This document shows, piece after piece, positions 1-13,300 of a stretch of DNA of 64,000 bases. Each line of letters begins with the position of its first letter. Within the stretch, counting starts at the first letter, position 1. The notes beneath the pieces were generated by a model. It had not been told where the DNA came from, did not search any database, and was given only the letters and a program-made list of their open reading frames with translations. The DNA is from Callipepla californica brunnescens (Eukaryota > Chordata > Aves > Galliformes > Odontophoridae). Location of the stretch: contig JALIRH010000004.1 of NCBI GenBank assembly GCA_023055505.1, forward strand, positions 22,067,368 through 22,131,367, in the 5' to 3' direction. The position numbers and the translations under genes are program-made.

Positions 1-3000
1 TCATGTTATTCAGTCTTTACAGGAATTAACTCTTTTTCAGTATTGTTTTACCTTAAATTTAAGCAGCAGGATAGTAACTCCTTCCTTCAGATTGTTAGCT
101 GACACTGAGCAAAACTTTCAGCAGCGCTTCTATGACTTGAGTTCACCTCTTCCAGCTGACTACCAGTGAGAGACAAGCTCTCTGGAAATATTCATTTAAT
201 TATAAGCGTATCCGACATCACAGCCATCCCACCAGAAAACTTCCCTCATGTAAAGGGATGCAGTGCTGTTTTTTCTTTTTTTGAACTTCTTTAGCTGCCG
301 TATCAATTTATTAAAAAAAGTTTCAGTTGATAAACAAGTACCAAATGTAGTGGAAACTAAACTAAACCATCAAGAAGGAATTTCTGACAAAGTTCTACTC
401 CGCAGAGAAATTTGTTCTGGCATTCTGCCCCATCCCATTTTCCCCCAGCTCATGAACTCCTACTGCTGGTGACAATGAATCATATTACTCTGTTTATCCA
501 TTTTCTCTCCATCTCTCTGTTTTATGCTGACAGGAACAGGAAAGTACAACTTTGTTATAGGGTTTTATTTGAAAGTCAGTATCTCAGTTGCTTCCCTGCA
601 TTTAGGATTGCATCTTGTCCTAGTTTCTCTCCTCCTGAAAGTATAGTAATTCAGTTCTCTCAACACCTACAGACACAAAGCACTAGTAACGTGGGATATA
701 GCAGTTAAGTTCCTACATCTTTAATTATTTTGACTGAATTGCCTCTTCTTTTAAAATTCACAGTCTTGTTAAAAGTACATTTGAGAAAACCACAAGTTCA
801 CTACTAGCTACTTCCAAGTAATTAAGTTCATTAATCCAAACAGGGAGCAAGGGAAATAGAACTACTTTCTCCTTCATGCTTTTTTTTTCCCCTCTTCCTA
901 CTCTATATTATTTATAAATTATATTCAGTAGGATAAAAGCATAAGGCAGCGAAAAGTAGACCGAATAAGTGCTATTATCTTTCTCTTGAAAGCCTTAAAA
1001 CACCTTAAAACAGTAACTATCCTGAAATTGAAAAGACTGAGCGTTTTCTCTTCTGCTTTGTAAACCAACAATTTGATGAGACCCTCAGAAACCAGACTAT
1101 TGTTTCCTGCTTTCTTTACTTTGTAGCATTTAGATTTCCAGTTTTATTTTTTCTTCAACTTGCTTCCACCATTACACTGAACATTTCTTCATTTTTATTA
1201 TCACTACCAAAAAGGTGCTCAGAAAAGAGGACTGACAAACTCATATACACCCAAAACAGCCATGTAAAGATGCAGGGCAGCCAAGGCTAACTGTAGATTC
1301 AAAAGTATGCTCCAGAGTTGGTTGCACAGTATTTCAGTGAGTGACACTGCAATGAGAGAACAGCCAAATTTACACAGCTGTCTGTAGGCACAGTTGCAGA
1401 AAAAAGAAGACAGCATGTCATGACAGAAGCAATTTGCATCTCTGCCACTCTCTTTTGTCCAGCTCACATGAGCCACAGGACACCCAAAAGCTCCATCTTC
1501 ACTCAGTACAATTCAGTTGAGCATCTAGAGTCAAGGCACTCCAGCCTTGCTTAAGTTTACAGATAGATCTGTGCTCTACAGAAATAAGTAGATTAAAAAA
1601 GACCTGGAGACCAGTAGAGCTAAAAACGTGTTCACTAAGTGCACACTTGTCAGCAGCCACCACACTCCAGGAAGGCCTTCCACAGTTTCTGTTTTCATAC
1701 AGAGAAGTTAAATGCCTCCTTTTCTCAGCACAATAAGTACCCTGTGCTGTTTACAAAGAAAACTGTACTTTTGCTCCTCCTTGACGCTCTGAGGGACCAC
1801 TCAGGCCTTCTGTCTCATTTGGGAAGAGCTGAGCAGTTCCTCCACTCTTTCTTGATCTGTTTTTCCACAAGCATCAGCCATGATATACCACAGGAGACCC
1901 AGTCTGTGGCTGGCCCTGACAGTGCAGCTCCCTTCAGAGGGATGGACAGCCCTGATTCAAGCCAGCATTGCTTTGGAGATTCACTTATTGAATTAGGCAC
2001 TGTGCAAACATGCTTAGTAAGAAAAGTCTTTATGGGTACATGAAAAGATTATACCTGGGGTCACTTCAAACTACGTCTATAACCATGCATATCTACTTAA
2101 AACACAGCTTTCTCTGGCTGTTCAACAGACTGCTGAGGTCAAGGCTCCAGGCAACCATCAGCATTTACTACCATGTGCCCTCTATTCACACTGCCTGAGT
2201 GTCAAACCAAGGGGCTCCAATCTTGGACACTGGGAGGGAGCCAGCTATTTTTAGGGCCTAGACATGGTCAAGAGGCTGCACAAAGTACCCTTGCCTCTCT
2301 CCTTAGTGTGCCATGGAGACAATTCCCTTTGCTCTCTTGTCCCGGGGACCAGATGACCAACTTGCCTCGCCTCTTCATTTCGACATCTAATGGAACTGGA
2401 GAGGACATGGTGACCATGCTGATATTCCAGTAGAGCCCAATGTACACAAGCCCTTAACGTGAGTTGCAAATACAAACATCAGAAAGGGTACAGTAAACTT
2501 AGCAAAAAGCTAAGATCAATTGAATACTGAATCAAAGGGTCAGGAAGTAATTTTCACTATAGGAATTTTTTGTTTTAAACAACAAATTTATGAAACACAG
2601 CAAATAGCCCGAAACCCACAGTCTGAGTATAGAATGTGTTTTTAGTACCCCAGGAGGCCTAGAAAGCAGTGATTAGGATGCAGATGCTGCCTGTTTCCAC
2701 TGGTCAAAATATATGAGACAGGCTAATGTAACTACCTTAAATTATTCCTGCAAGCATAATTTAAGGATGCTTCCCTAGCACACCACTGCAATCCCAATAG
2801 ACTCTTTGTTTAAACTTTTCCACTAGGAAATTCTCAGTCCCTCTGAATTAGCAAGAAAGGCAGCTATCAGCAACAACTGCCTCATATCTAACAGTTCACA
2901 TTTAGGCCAATAAATAACCAGCTTCCTTGCAACAGCAACAATCCATTTCTAACATGGTACAGCCACCTTCACCAATCCTTTAGAATCCAGACACAGGGGA

Positions 3001-4605
3001 AAAAAAAAATAAAAACAGAGATAGCCACAAAGCAGCTTTTCAGTTATCAGCCAGAATACCCTCCCCTTAGAAACTGGGGGCTGTGGTAATCCCCTTTTTG
3101 AAATGCTAATGTCATTACAACCATAGCACCAGAAGACAAGTGGTGAGGCCTGGATGACAGAACCTCTGCTGTGCCCTTACACAGATGATTTAAACTGAGC
3201 CTTTTGTAGCTCTCCTTCCCAAAGCCCCCTGCCCGGAATCATGCTTGACAGGAGATGCAGCTGCTGTCCGACCCCACTGACAAGCAGGGGTGGAAAGATC
3301 AATGCAATGAATTCATGCGCATGGGGTGAGGGTCTGGGGCACAGCAGCAGCACTAGGGCATTGTGTACTCAAAGCCCGTAGGAGCCTAAAGATAGCCTTG
3401 GGGAAGGCTTGAAAAAGGGGCAAAGCACAAGGTTTGCAACCTCTCCCTTACTACTGCTAAACAACTGCACAAAAGTAAAAATCGTTACAGCTAGTCCTTA
3501 GGCTCAACAACAGCTACGAGCATAGAAGAACATTGCTAAAATAAACTAACAAAAAAACTGATCTGTTCTTGAGCCTCTGAGTCCAACCTACAGAGAAAGC
3601 TACTGCAAAGGGACGGAGAGTTGTCAATTTTCCTGAAGAGTCAACTGGAACTACTTGATGTGAGGAGGCTGGAGACCAGACCGGGTGCCACAAGTTTGAT
3701 TCTACAACCACATGATATGTTACAAAGGATAAATGTTCCTGGAGGGCTTTTTAGCATTGCTTTCAATGTATTGCTTTCATTGAATCCAGTACCGCCCCAG
3801 GAACAACCAGAGAAGACAAACTTTGTAATGATTCCATTCTGAATACTACAGGATTTGCTAAAGAAAAAAAAAAAAAAAACCTACAATTTACCATCTCTAC
3901 TGTTACAGAAAGAAAGGTGATGGATCCCACTGGGAGGATGCACTTGGTTTAATCTATACAGGCAACATGCTGTCAAGCAGCTTTGAAATGCTTCCACCAA
4001 ACCCAAACCATCTTTAAATGAAAAACACAAAAGCCTCAGTTCTGCTGGTACACTCGCTTGGTGCTAAGTAAGCAACCAATGGCAGAAGACCAATGACAGA
4101 AAGACGATTTCCTCTGTTTAAAGCTGCTAATTAAGTTAAGAGTTCAGGGGATGGAAACAGACTTAGTGATAGATGCTTGCCTGCTGTCAGAGGATGCAGA
4201 ACAGACATCCATTTTCATCCTTCCAAATTGCTCTGCAGTGCAGCCAACCATGAAATACTCCTAACCCAACTCAGACAAGTGGCAGGTGTCCAGAGGTATG
4301 CGGTAAAATAGTTAAGCTTTTGCTCATCTTGACTGTAGGCAGAGACTGAACCTCCCTACAACACCCCTAAGCAGCAGCCTCCACCAGGTTCTCCTGGTTT
4401 CACTAATGGTAAGAATCAAGGATGCTCAATTCAGCCCTAACTACATAATGGACATCAGGCTGCAACCTCCCCTTCCCCCCATGCAATTGCACCACTTCTC
4501 ACTCAAGCACTCCAGTCTTACATTGCATCAGCACGTCAAAGTTCTGTTTCTGATAAGTGTCTATACAATCAAGTCATAAGTCTTAAAGACATGCAAGCTG
4601 TAACA
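1..4605. other. Left edge: inferred SUSD6 intron sequence, no exon recognised
   Basis: This stretch lies downstream of the SUSD6 signal-peptide exon on the minus strand, so it is most simply read as the interior of a long SUSD6 intron. Short open frames occur on both strands. None has domain-like sequence, biased codon use or convincing splice borders. I looked on the minus strand for a sushi-domain exon (four cysteines and a Trp) and did not find one. There are short A-runs near 3000 and 3860. Assignment to SUSD6 is inferred from gene order and orientation. Confidence 0.5.
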
Positions 4606-4952
4606 TGAAGAGAAGGCTCCAGGGAGGCCTTATAGCGGCCTTCCAGTACCTGCAGGGGGCCTATAGGAAAGCTTGGGAGGGACTTTTTATAAAGGCATGT
4701 AGTAACAGAATGAAGGGAAATGACTTTAAACTAGGAGACTGCAGATTTAGATTAGGAGAAATTCCTTACTGGAAGGGTGGTGAGACACTGGAACAGGCTG
4801 CCCAGTGAGGTTGTGAATGCCCCCTCCCTAGAAGCATTCAAAGCCAGGCTGGATGAGGTTGTGAGCAACCTTGTCTAGAGGGAGGTGTTCCTGCCCCACA
4901 ACAGGGGCATGGAACATGATCTTCCAACCTAAACCATTCCACGACTCTATGA
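4606..4952 (+). mobile_element. CR1 non-LTR retrotransposon, 5'-truncated 3' tail
   Basis: The sequence follows the 3' untranslated tail of the avian CR1 family. It has a GAAGGCTCCAGGGAGGCCTTAT-like start, a GGGACTTTTTATAAAGGCATGTAG-like block, a stretch equivalent to 'ACTGGAACAGGCTGCCCAG', then 'AAGCCAGGCTGGATG', and it ends with CATTCCACGACTCTATGA, a variant of the CR1 terminal repeat. It is about 350 bp with no coding capacity. Heavy 5' truncation is usual for CR1 copies. It is inserted in the sense direction relative to the window, antisense to SUSD6. The subfamily cannot be decided by eye. Confidence 0.9.
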
Positions 4953-7867
4953 AACACAGCCTCCCTGGGACCACTCAGCAATTAAATAAAAATAACTTGC
5001 CTCTTCATAAAGATAAAGTTAAAAGCAGCAACACTTGAAAAGAAAGAAAGTGTAAGGGGGTGATTATTAAAGCTCTCTCTCCACATTGCTACTTTTTCCT
5101 TTAACCTGTCTCAGATCAAGCTTGGTGACTACGTTCCACAAGGACTTCAGAGACAAAACTGAACAAGAATCCTGTATGGCTCAGCTCTCTCAGCACTTGG
5201 TTTTCCAAAAGCAGAGTCTGGCTAACTAAATGCCATGGACAAAATCACCAATATCAAAGCAGAGACAGTCAACCTAAAGATGAAACTGAAGCTTGAGAAG
5301 TAAACGCAAATAGACACAAAGTGGAAAGGCCTGAAGGTTAAACTTAGCTAGCTCATGGACATCACATTTCTACAACACAACAATTTTCATTTCTAACTTG
5401 GAGAAGGGAACATTTACAAGATTATCTTGCTGGGAAGGCAAAGTCGAGGATTAAAAGAATACAATAGTAAAAATTTCTTCATGGGTTTCCACCAAGACCT
5501 CACTCAAAGGCAAACTCATGGAGGTTTGATACTACATTACAACCTTTCAGCTTCATTTATTAAATATATATATATATATAATTTCTGCAGTTTAGAGAGA
5601 AGTGACAGATGACTGTGAATACTCAAATAACAAAAACCTTTACATTTTGTATCTTATAACTTAAGTAAATTTTGTCCAAGAAGCACTTACAATGAAATGA
5701 GCAGGTTGTTCTAGAGGAGTATTCCAAGATTACTTTGTAGGGAAATCAAAGTCAACAATAGTGGAAATGTCACTGTCTTTAAAATAAACACAAAACATTA
5801 AGGATATGTTCCTTTGCTTTTGCTAAAGAGATCCAGTGTCTAAGCAGGTTTAATAGGTTTAATTTGTTTATACTAAGAATTCCTCTCCCGTGGGTATAGC
5901 ATGCAACAGAAGGATGTAAGGGAGAAGAGCAAAGCTGCTTTCATCTATAAAACTGACAACAAACCAAGAAAAGCAGAACCTTCCCAGGAAGTTAAGGCCA
6001 TTTCTGTGAACATGGCAGCAACTCCCATTTGAAATTCCTCTTTGCCTTTTATTTCACACACTACTGCTCTACCGTCTTTCAGTTTCTCTCTCCACCACGT
6101 CCCCCAGCTGCAACGTCAGGTCACTTGTGAGCAGCCAGCCAGCACTCTGCCACCATCTTCACCCTGCTCTGCTCCTGCCTTGAGGAAATTACTTCCCTGA
6201 AGCTCCAGCCCCCGGAGGGCACATACGTTTTGTAACCTTGAGATCTTAGACTCTGCCAGTCTCATTAGTCAGTGCTGTTGCATACAGAAAAGACTCAAAA
6301 GGTTGATCTTGTAAAGGCATATCCATGCATTAAGACATATACCTAACAATTAAAAAAAATAAACACATGCATACACTTCTACCAGAGTCCTCCCTCTCAA
6401 GGCCATACTATTCTCAACCATTCTAATCAGCTTGCATAGCTAAAATTAAAACACTACCTTCTTCCAGGACTTACACTACTTAATCACCAAGCCACTAATT
6501 GGCTTTTTAAACCACCAGGAATTTTTCACAACTCCGCTTGAGGAAACCTTCACCTTCCTGTCTTCCACAACTCCTCTGACCTCCTCTCCTTCGGAAGATC
6601 TTCCTCATTCACCTTCAGTCTATTATGTCACTTTCCTACAAATCTGTTTGCAGTCCTATTCCTACGGTCAGAGAGCCTGTCTCCAGAGATAAGTAGAATA
6701 TTTTGAAGGAAAAGCTACCTAAAGCAGCAATCTCAGCAGCTGATATTTCCCAGACTGGAAAGTTGTCTAAACAGCAATACTGGTAGGATCACAAAACAGT
6801 CTTATTCTTTCTAATGCATAATGATGTATCTGACACAAAACTTGCTATGTACCATGTCAGTCCTTTTTTCAGGACATGGAAAGCATTCCTCCAAGCTTTA
6901 AGAGCAACAGCAGCTTCTGGCTTTCCAGTTACAACTCTGCACGTGTCAGGCCTATCACATTCCTTCTCTGATCTTGGGCTGAAAATTCAATAAATCCTCC
7001 AACAGATGTATACTTCTCTCTAGAGAAAGACAGTATTTTGTCAAATCAGATATGATTCTCCTTTTACTGGCTACGGACAAAAACACATTTCAGAAAGCAG
7101 CAGCTCTTCAAGAGAAGAAAGATTTCCCCCCCTGAATTACGCTGACTGGGCTTGACAGCAAACACAGAGCACATAGTAACACAGTTCAAAAACACTATTG
7201 CCAGGCCAAGGCAGACAAGCAGTAAGCAAGCACCCTCACAGACTCCTAAACACAGGAACTCCCAAAGCTCTGCTCCTCCATCCATCATAAGAAGATCTAT
7301 TCTAGGCTGGGCCAGCAAGCTCATTTTATTCTTCAGTAGTTTAAGCAACAAACCCCTCTAGCCCAATCTACCCGGCACGTCCCACAACTCATCTGAACAG
7401 TCATACACCTAAGGTGGCTTTACACACCCCTTGAAAGACTTCATATATGGAAGCCATTCACCAGTTCAATACAATACTCTGCCAAAGTAGAGTCTCACCT
7501 AAGGGGAATTCCTACTTTCAGAAGAAGAGAAACACTCTCCAGAGATTTTCTTCTTTAAAAGGACAATGCTGTTTTAGATACAGATCTACAAACATAAGCG
7601 TGTACAAATTCTCAAGACAAAGTTGAATTCTAACAGTCCAGTCCAATCACCAGGTTCCAATTAAATCTAATGAAAGTATGAGCACTTTTGAGCTTTCTGT
7701 TCAAGAGCCTTTCAGCATCCCATCCTCATTCTTGATTCTCAGCAGCTTGTCACCAGCAGTTTTTTTCAGCAATCCTCATCAGGGCACAGACTGCTGGGTT
7801 TAACACAGGATCTGTCCAGGTTCAGCTATAAAAGCTGAAGACTGCCTACAGCTACTCCCCTTGCCTT
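4953..7867. other. Intronic DNA between two CR1 copies, with an (AT)n microsatellite
   Basis: No gene is recognised. The stretch holds a dinucleotide AT run at about 5564-5581 and A/T-rich low-complexity patches. Open frames such as 7064-7351 (minus) and 7152-7361 (plus) overlap each other antisense and resemble no family I know. It is inferred to lie inside the SUSD6 intron. Confidence 0.5.
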
Positions 7868-8718
7868 AGTAGTGGGGAATTGAGAGACCTTTAGTAAGTC
7901 TGCAGATGACACCAATCTTACTGGGGGTAGGAAGGTACTACAGATTGGTCTGGACAGGCTGTATCACTTGGCTGAGGTCAGTGGGATGAAGTTCAACAAG
8001 ACCAAGTGTCAGGTCCTGCACTCTGGCCATAAGAAAGGCTGGAAGACTATATGGAAGAAATGGACCAGGGGGTGTTGGTCAGTGCTTGGCTAAACATAAG
8101 CCAGCAGCACTCCCAGGTAGACAAGAAAGTCAATGGCAACCCAGAAATAGTCTTGCCAGCAGGAGCAGGGAACTGATCCTCCCTCTGCATCAGTCCTCAT
8201 GAGGTCACACCTTGAGTGCTGTATAGTGAGGGGCTCAAACTGAACAAGAAAGACATCGAGGCCCTGGAGCACGTTCAGAGAACAGCAATGAAACTGATGA
8301 GGGGTCTGGAGCACAAGTCTTATGAGGAATAGCTGAGGGAACTGGAATTATTCATTCTGGAGAAAAAGAGGCTTAGGTGAGACCTATCACTCTCTACAAT
8401 GACCTGAAAGGAGGTTGCAGTGAGGTAAGTCTTGGCTTCTTCTCCCAGGTAACAGCAATAGGACTAGAGGGAATGGCCCCAAGTTGTGCCAGGAGAGATT
8501 CAGGTTGGACATTATGAAAAATTTCTTCTCAGAGTGGCCAAGTGCTAGAACAGGCTGCCCAGGAAGTTGGTTTAGTCACCATTCCTGGAGTGTTCAAGAA
8601 ATGCTTAGATGTTGTACTAAGGGACATGGTTTAGTTAGGAAATATTGGTGATAGGTGTATAGTTGGACTGGATGATCTTGAGGCCTTTTCCAGCTTTGAT
8701 GACTCTATGATTCTACTT
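7868..8718 (+). mobile_element. CR1 retrotransposon, longer decayed fragment (end of ORF2 plus 3' tail)
   Basis: About 850 bp align by eye with the 3' part of CR1. It starts in the segment reading 'CTTTAGTAAGTCTGCAGATG', continues through a GTTCAACAAGACCAAGTGTC-like block, 'GGTGTTGGTCAGTGCTTGGC', 'CTGGAGCACGTTCAGAGAAC', and the GAAAGGAGGTTGCAGTGAGGT block, and ends with GATGACTCTATGATTCT. The first half derives from the end of the reverse-transcriptase ORF. It is interrupted by stops and small indels, so it cannot encode a working protein. It is longer and probably more diverged than the copy at 4.6 kb and has the same orientation. Confidence 0.9.
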
Positions 8719-10362
8719 GTTTTCCCCTCATCACCCACGTTAAGTATGCTGTGGACGTCACAGATTTATAATACTGGACACGAGCTATTCCAGCAGTACT
8801 TGTAGTAGCAGCCTAGGTTGAAGTTCGCTACATTTCCAGTTCCTTTTTGCTCTGTCATCATTCCTGCAGCAGGGTCAGTAATAGGTGGCAACAAAAACAG
8901 GAAGTGGTAACTGCCTGTGCTGCTACAGTTATAAACATAAGGGCCTGGAGAAGCAACTGCAAGGACAAATTGTACAGATAAAAGGGAACAGGTCCAACAA
9001 GGGGAAAAGCATTCAACATACCTGGAAAAAAATGTATGTTTCAGCTACCACTGTAAATAGCTTAGAACTCAAAAAGGGCAGAAACAGCAAAAGAAATGTC
9101 AAATGGCACAAAGTAATAGCAAGCAAATTTTTCCGTCCTGCAGTCAGGCCCTTACCAAGAAACTAGGAACAAACTCAGTCTCTTCCCAAAAGACATGATC
9201 AAGCACAGAAAGAAGGAAGACTGTGACAGGAGGCATCTGCATTAGAAGACAGATCATCTGTATCTTTAGTGTAGCAGGCACCAGACACCAAGGGACACCA
9301 ACATCTGGACTAAAGTTGCAAGTACTTTCTCTTGAAGCATGAAGCTCCCCTTCTGCTTTCTTCTACAACAAAGCTTCTACCAGTTTCCACCTTTTTCACT
9401 GTAGCCCAAGAAGCTGAGTTAGTTGGACCAGGCAGTTCTTGAGCTATTTCCTAAATTAGCTTGTTTTCCTGCTAGAAACCATGGCAAAGAACTGATGGCA
9501 CCTTCATACTAGGCGTGTGTTATATCAGTCTTGCCAAGAGTAAAATTCAGTCATTAAAAATTCAGGATTCAGAGGATTCCATCTGCTCTCCTCCTCTCTT
9601 TCCCTCTGAAGATCAAAATTTGGTAGGTGGTATGATTACCATCCCTCCGTTTTAAATACATAATTATGAATCCGTTCCCATCAGGCTCTGTTTCTGTCTT
9701 CCCTTTTCTTGAAGGAAATGGGAAGATTCAAGCTAAGACGATCACACTTAAGACTTCAACAAAGATTTACACAATATTTTATATATTTAGAACTAATAGA
9801 GCCAGCCAAAAATGCTTCCCACTGCCTCCTAAAATTACACACCTCTGTAACGCATACAGGAAAAGCTTCAGACTTTTTCTGAGCACAGGAAATGAAAAGC
9901 TGAGTATTCAATATAATATATCCAGAGTCACGTTCTGTGATGAGATATTCACTTTTCTTGATTAAAGGAAACAAAAGGATTTTTCTCCTCCCTTTTGCCC
10001 TCCCCATCCTCTCTGGCAGTCTTTCAAAACTCTCACAAGCAGCATATAAACTTTCTCTTTGTTTTCGTGAATACTCACTCTACATGGTTTTGAGTCATTT
10101 AAAACCAAGAACTATAAAGACACACTGAGGTGACTTCAAGCAGAGTGGAACATGTGAAGTTGATCTCCCTCTCTCAAACTGAAGGCAATCATCTCTTCCA
10201 AATATAAAGGATAAAAACAGAAATGGGGCAGAGATGCATCACAGCACTCAGCACAAAAGTAAAAATGTGAATCTTAGCTCATATAACCACATACGTTAAT
10301 CAGTAAAATATCATACTTGTTTCTCATAGCACAGAAATGAATGAGTTTATGAGTTTACTTAC
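8719..10362. other. Intronic DNA, no feature recognised
   Basis: AT-rich, with several short open frames (for example 8885-9166, 9666-9965 and 9756-10007) that overlap on opposite strands and show no domain. No repeat family is obvious. It is inferred to be SUSD6 intron sequence. Confidence 0.5.
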
Positions 10363-10392
10363 ATGCAGGTCCTTTGGATTTGCTTAGCCTAT
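10363..10392 (-). other. SUSD6: Candidate 30-nt SUSD6 microexon between the signal-peptide and sushi exons
   Basis: On the minus strand a long T-tract leads into ATCTTTCAG, then 30 nt, then GTAAGT, so both splice sites match consensus closely. The upstream SUSD6 coding exon ends after the first base of a codon. A 30-nt insert keeps that phase. In that phase it reads D-RLSKSKGPA with one base left over. The other two frames meet a stop at once (TAG) or at the third codon (TAA). The only open frame is therefore the one SUSD6 needs. The human protein as I know it has no such insert, so this may be avian-specific, alternatively spliced, or a chance match. Splice sites are seen; use in SUSD6 is inferred. 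Confidence 0.45.
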
Positions 10393-13300
10393 CTGAAAGA
10401 TAAAAAAAAAAAAACCTAGGATTATTGCTATACTTGCCTTAATTCATTCTTCAACCATTCACACTGTTTAAAATTCAACTAGCTGTGTGACTGCCTGAGA
10501 TTCCTGCTACTGCCTTCAAGTCAGCTGCTTAAAAAGCATTGCCTAGAGGTCAGTGTAGAGAGTGTTCCTTAACTAGGCTATTTCTGGGCCCATCTGCATC
10601 TACCCTTCTGGCAGCCTCACCACCGCTCTACAGCTCCTCACCACGCTCTTCCATACCACCCTGCTTTCATGAAGCTCTCCGAAGGGAATAAAAAAAGGAA
10701 TCACACTGAAAACTGCATCCCTCCCTTTCTACAGGAAACTATAGACTTTGGGCTGACAGAACAATTGCTTCAAACCTGCACTACTGAGGACCTCTGTTCA
10801 TGCACAATGCTCCATATTTCTATCTTGCTATCCAATGCTACAATGTCCTTGTTTTCACGGCCACTGAATTCATCCCTAGCAGTATAAAACTTCTTCCTTT
10901 CTACAGCACAACTAGAGACAAAGGGAACCTCTGCTTCATGCAGATTCCCAAGGAATAGGAACAAGTCTGAATCTGCTCAATGGCTGGAGTGTGCTTTAAC
11001 AAGCTGTTCTACGCAATGCAAACAAACACCAGTGGTATCCAAGAGCTTCTGTGCAGAATAACCTTGGCACTGAAAAGACCTTAGAGCAGCATGCAGCAGA
11101 TTGGCTGCAATTGCGTCAGAGACAATACACAGAAATGAAGTTGTTTCAGTTTATTCAAGCTCGATTTAATCATTTTAATGGCAACCCTAAAAATTAAAGA
11201 GATAGTTTTATAGTATTTCACACATATCAGCCAACAAAGACCAGGCTGTGTTTAAATCTACATGGACTTACATTTGCCACGTCTGCATTATTAATTTTTA
11301 AAGCTGAATATTTAAACTCTCTCCTTTATGAGTATTGATATTTGTTTAATTCAGGGTATTAATACTTATACTAACACCTTCACTTACATCTCTCAAGACA
11401 GGCGATGCTCTTATCAGTAATGAAAAGCCCAACCTACATTTTGACAGAGCTGGCTAGGAATCCAAGAGAAATTACACCACTGAGAACACACGTGACAGGA
11501 AGCTTTCAGAATATTTTAGAGACTGCAAGTTAAAATTTTATGAGTAATTTATTCTGATCCACTGTGAACCTTTCAGAAACAGTCTGGTCAAATAGGAGGA
11601 CTGCTATGAATGTGATATACACACAAGGCCTTTGAGAGCTTGGGAATAAACTTAAAGGGCCAGAGAGAGGAAGCAGGAAGAAAGAATAGGGACAATGAAG
11701 AAAGAACAGAGAAACACAAGCAGTTGTTATTCTTCTTCTCCAACACTTCCAGCACTTCCCTGTCTCTACCTACTAAGCAATCCAGCACTCAGCTAAATTC
11801 CAGAAGAACCCCCAAAAAAAAAATAAGAGATGGAACAAGAATTAAGCTGCAGCACTTCAGATTCTTGCTTTCCAAGGCTTTTCTTGGAAGAAAGACTTTT
11901 CATTCTACTCCTTTTTTCATTACTTCCCTCTCAGTTAATCTTGCTGAACTTGCTAGAGAGGAAAAAGGCACAACAGTGATCAAGCACTGAAGCCGTCCTA
12001 AATCCTTCATTTCTGGCATCATTATAGTGTTTGCCCATCACCAAATGCTGCATGTTTTGTGTTAAAACCCATGCAATGGTTATTTTTATATTTGCAATTA
12101 CCTTCCCCGTGACAAGGAAGCAGCTCCCTCAAACTCTGCAGCAGGCTCAGTGACTAAGCAACTTATCACATTCATCTCACGGCACTCCAGGATATTTGGA
12201 TAGATTGCTTAAGACAAAGTGCTGAAGACTTTTGTTAAAAATCCATGCATAAATAAAATCAGTTTATTAGCGAGCTTCTGGTCTCTCCTCTGGTGACTAG
12301 AAATCAGTCTGCCCTCCGTGTTTATCACATGTAAAAGAGAGCATATTCCTGCCCAGAACATGAATACGCATCTAGGCCTCCTGAAAGTCAAGCAATAGCA
12401 TTTCCAAACAGTAAAACAATCGCAATACAATATGTATTATATGGTTCTAAATGTATGAATAACAAACTCCACTTCGTCACTCAGAGCTGAGCCAGCCCAT
12501 TGTCTCCATGCTTGTCTGTCTTTTTATGAGAACATTCTTCATCTTTTGTAGCAATTGTGAACGCGTCACATTGGCCCTGTATTCAAGATAAGCATTACCA
12601 CCAGGAGATTTAATGCAATCTCTTGCTTCATGTTAACATCGCTTTGTTCTGCCTGCTCTGAATGTTTTTGCTATGTAAACTAATAAAGTGAGGACAGTGG
12701 GGTGGTTGGGGACAAAGATGAAGGAAAGATGATTTTCCAAGCGTCACGTCAGCGCTCTTTGTCTCTCCATCTGGGCCCCTGCTCCTCAGCTGGCTGACTG
12801 ATTAATGCTACTCGTGGCCAGTGCACTGCTGCAGGTGCAGCTCCCTGGGCCCGCAACAGGCTGCCGTACACCCCCATCCCTCCCAGCCTCAGAGCCTATG
12901 GATAGAAGCAGGACACAGCCAACCCATTCTCTCCCCTCCCCCCAGTATTTCCCCCTTTGTGCCTTGCCCTCTGCTATGATCCAGGATTTCTCCCCAAGCA
13001 AACTCACTTTCTCGCTTCTGCTAAAGGAAATGCTTCATGCCTAACTACTCTAATCCTATTTAGCTGATGATCTGCCTTGATCAGTTTACCACAACTGGTT
13101 TCAGGTCCTGAATCAAAATAACAGAGAAAGGGAAATGACACAGAACCATTCTAGGGTCTTACGACATCATTAATTAGTGCTCCTCCCATGTGGCACAGGA
13201 TATCTCAAAAATGATACTGAAAATGCTCGCTAGGATTGTGGCTGCCTTCCCCACCCAGCAGCCCTGTGCAGCGCAAGGCATTTGCATACTGATTACAGAT

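Noticed and set aside
1219..1476. Cys-containing minus-strand frame considered as the missing SUSD6 sushi exon
   Set aside because: Cysteine spacing, the Trp and the Gly-rich motif of a sushi domain do not fit, and the splice borders are poor.
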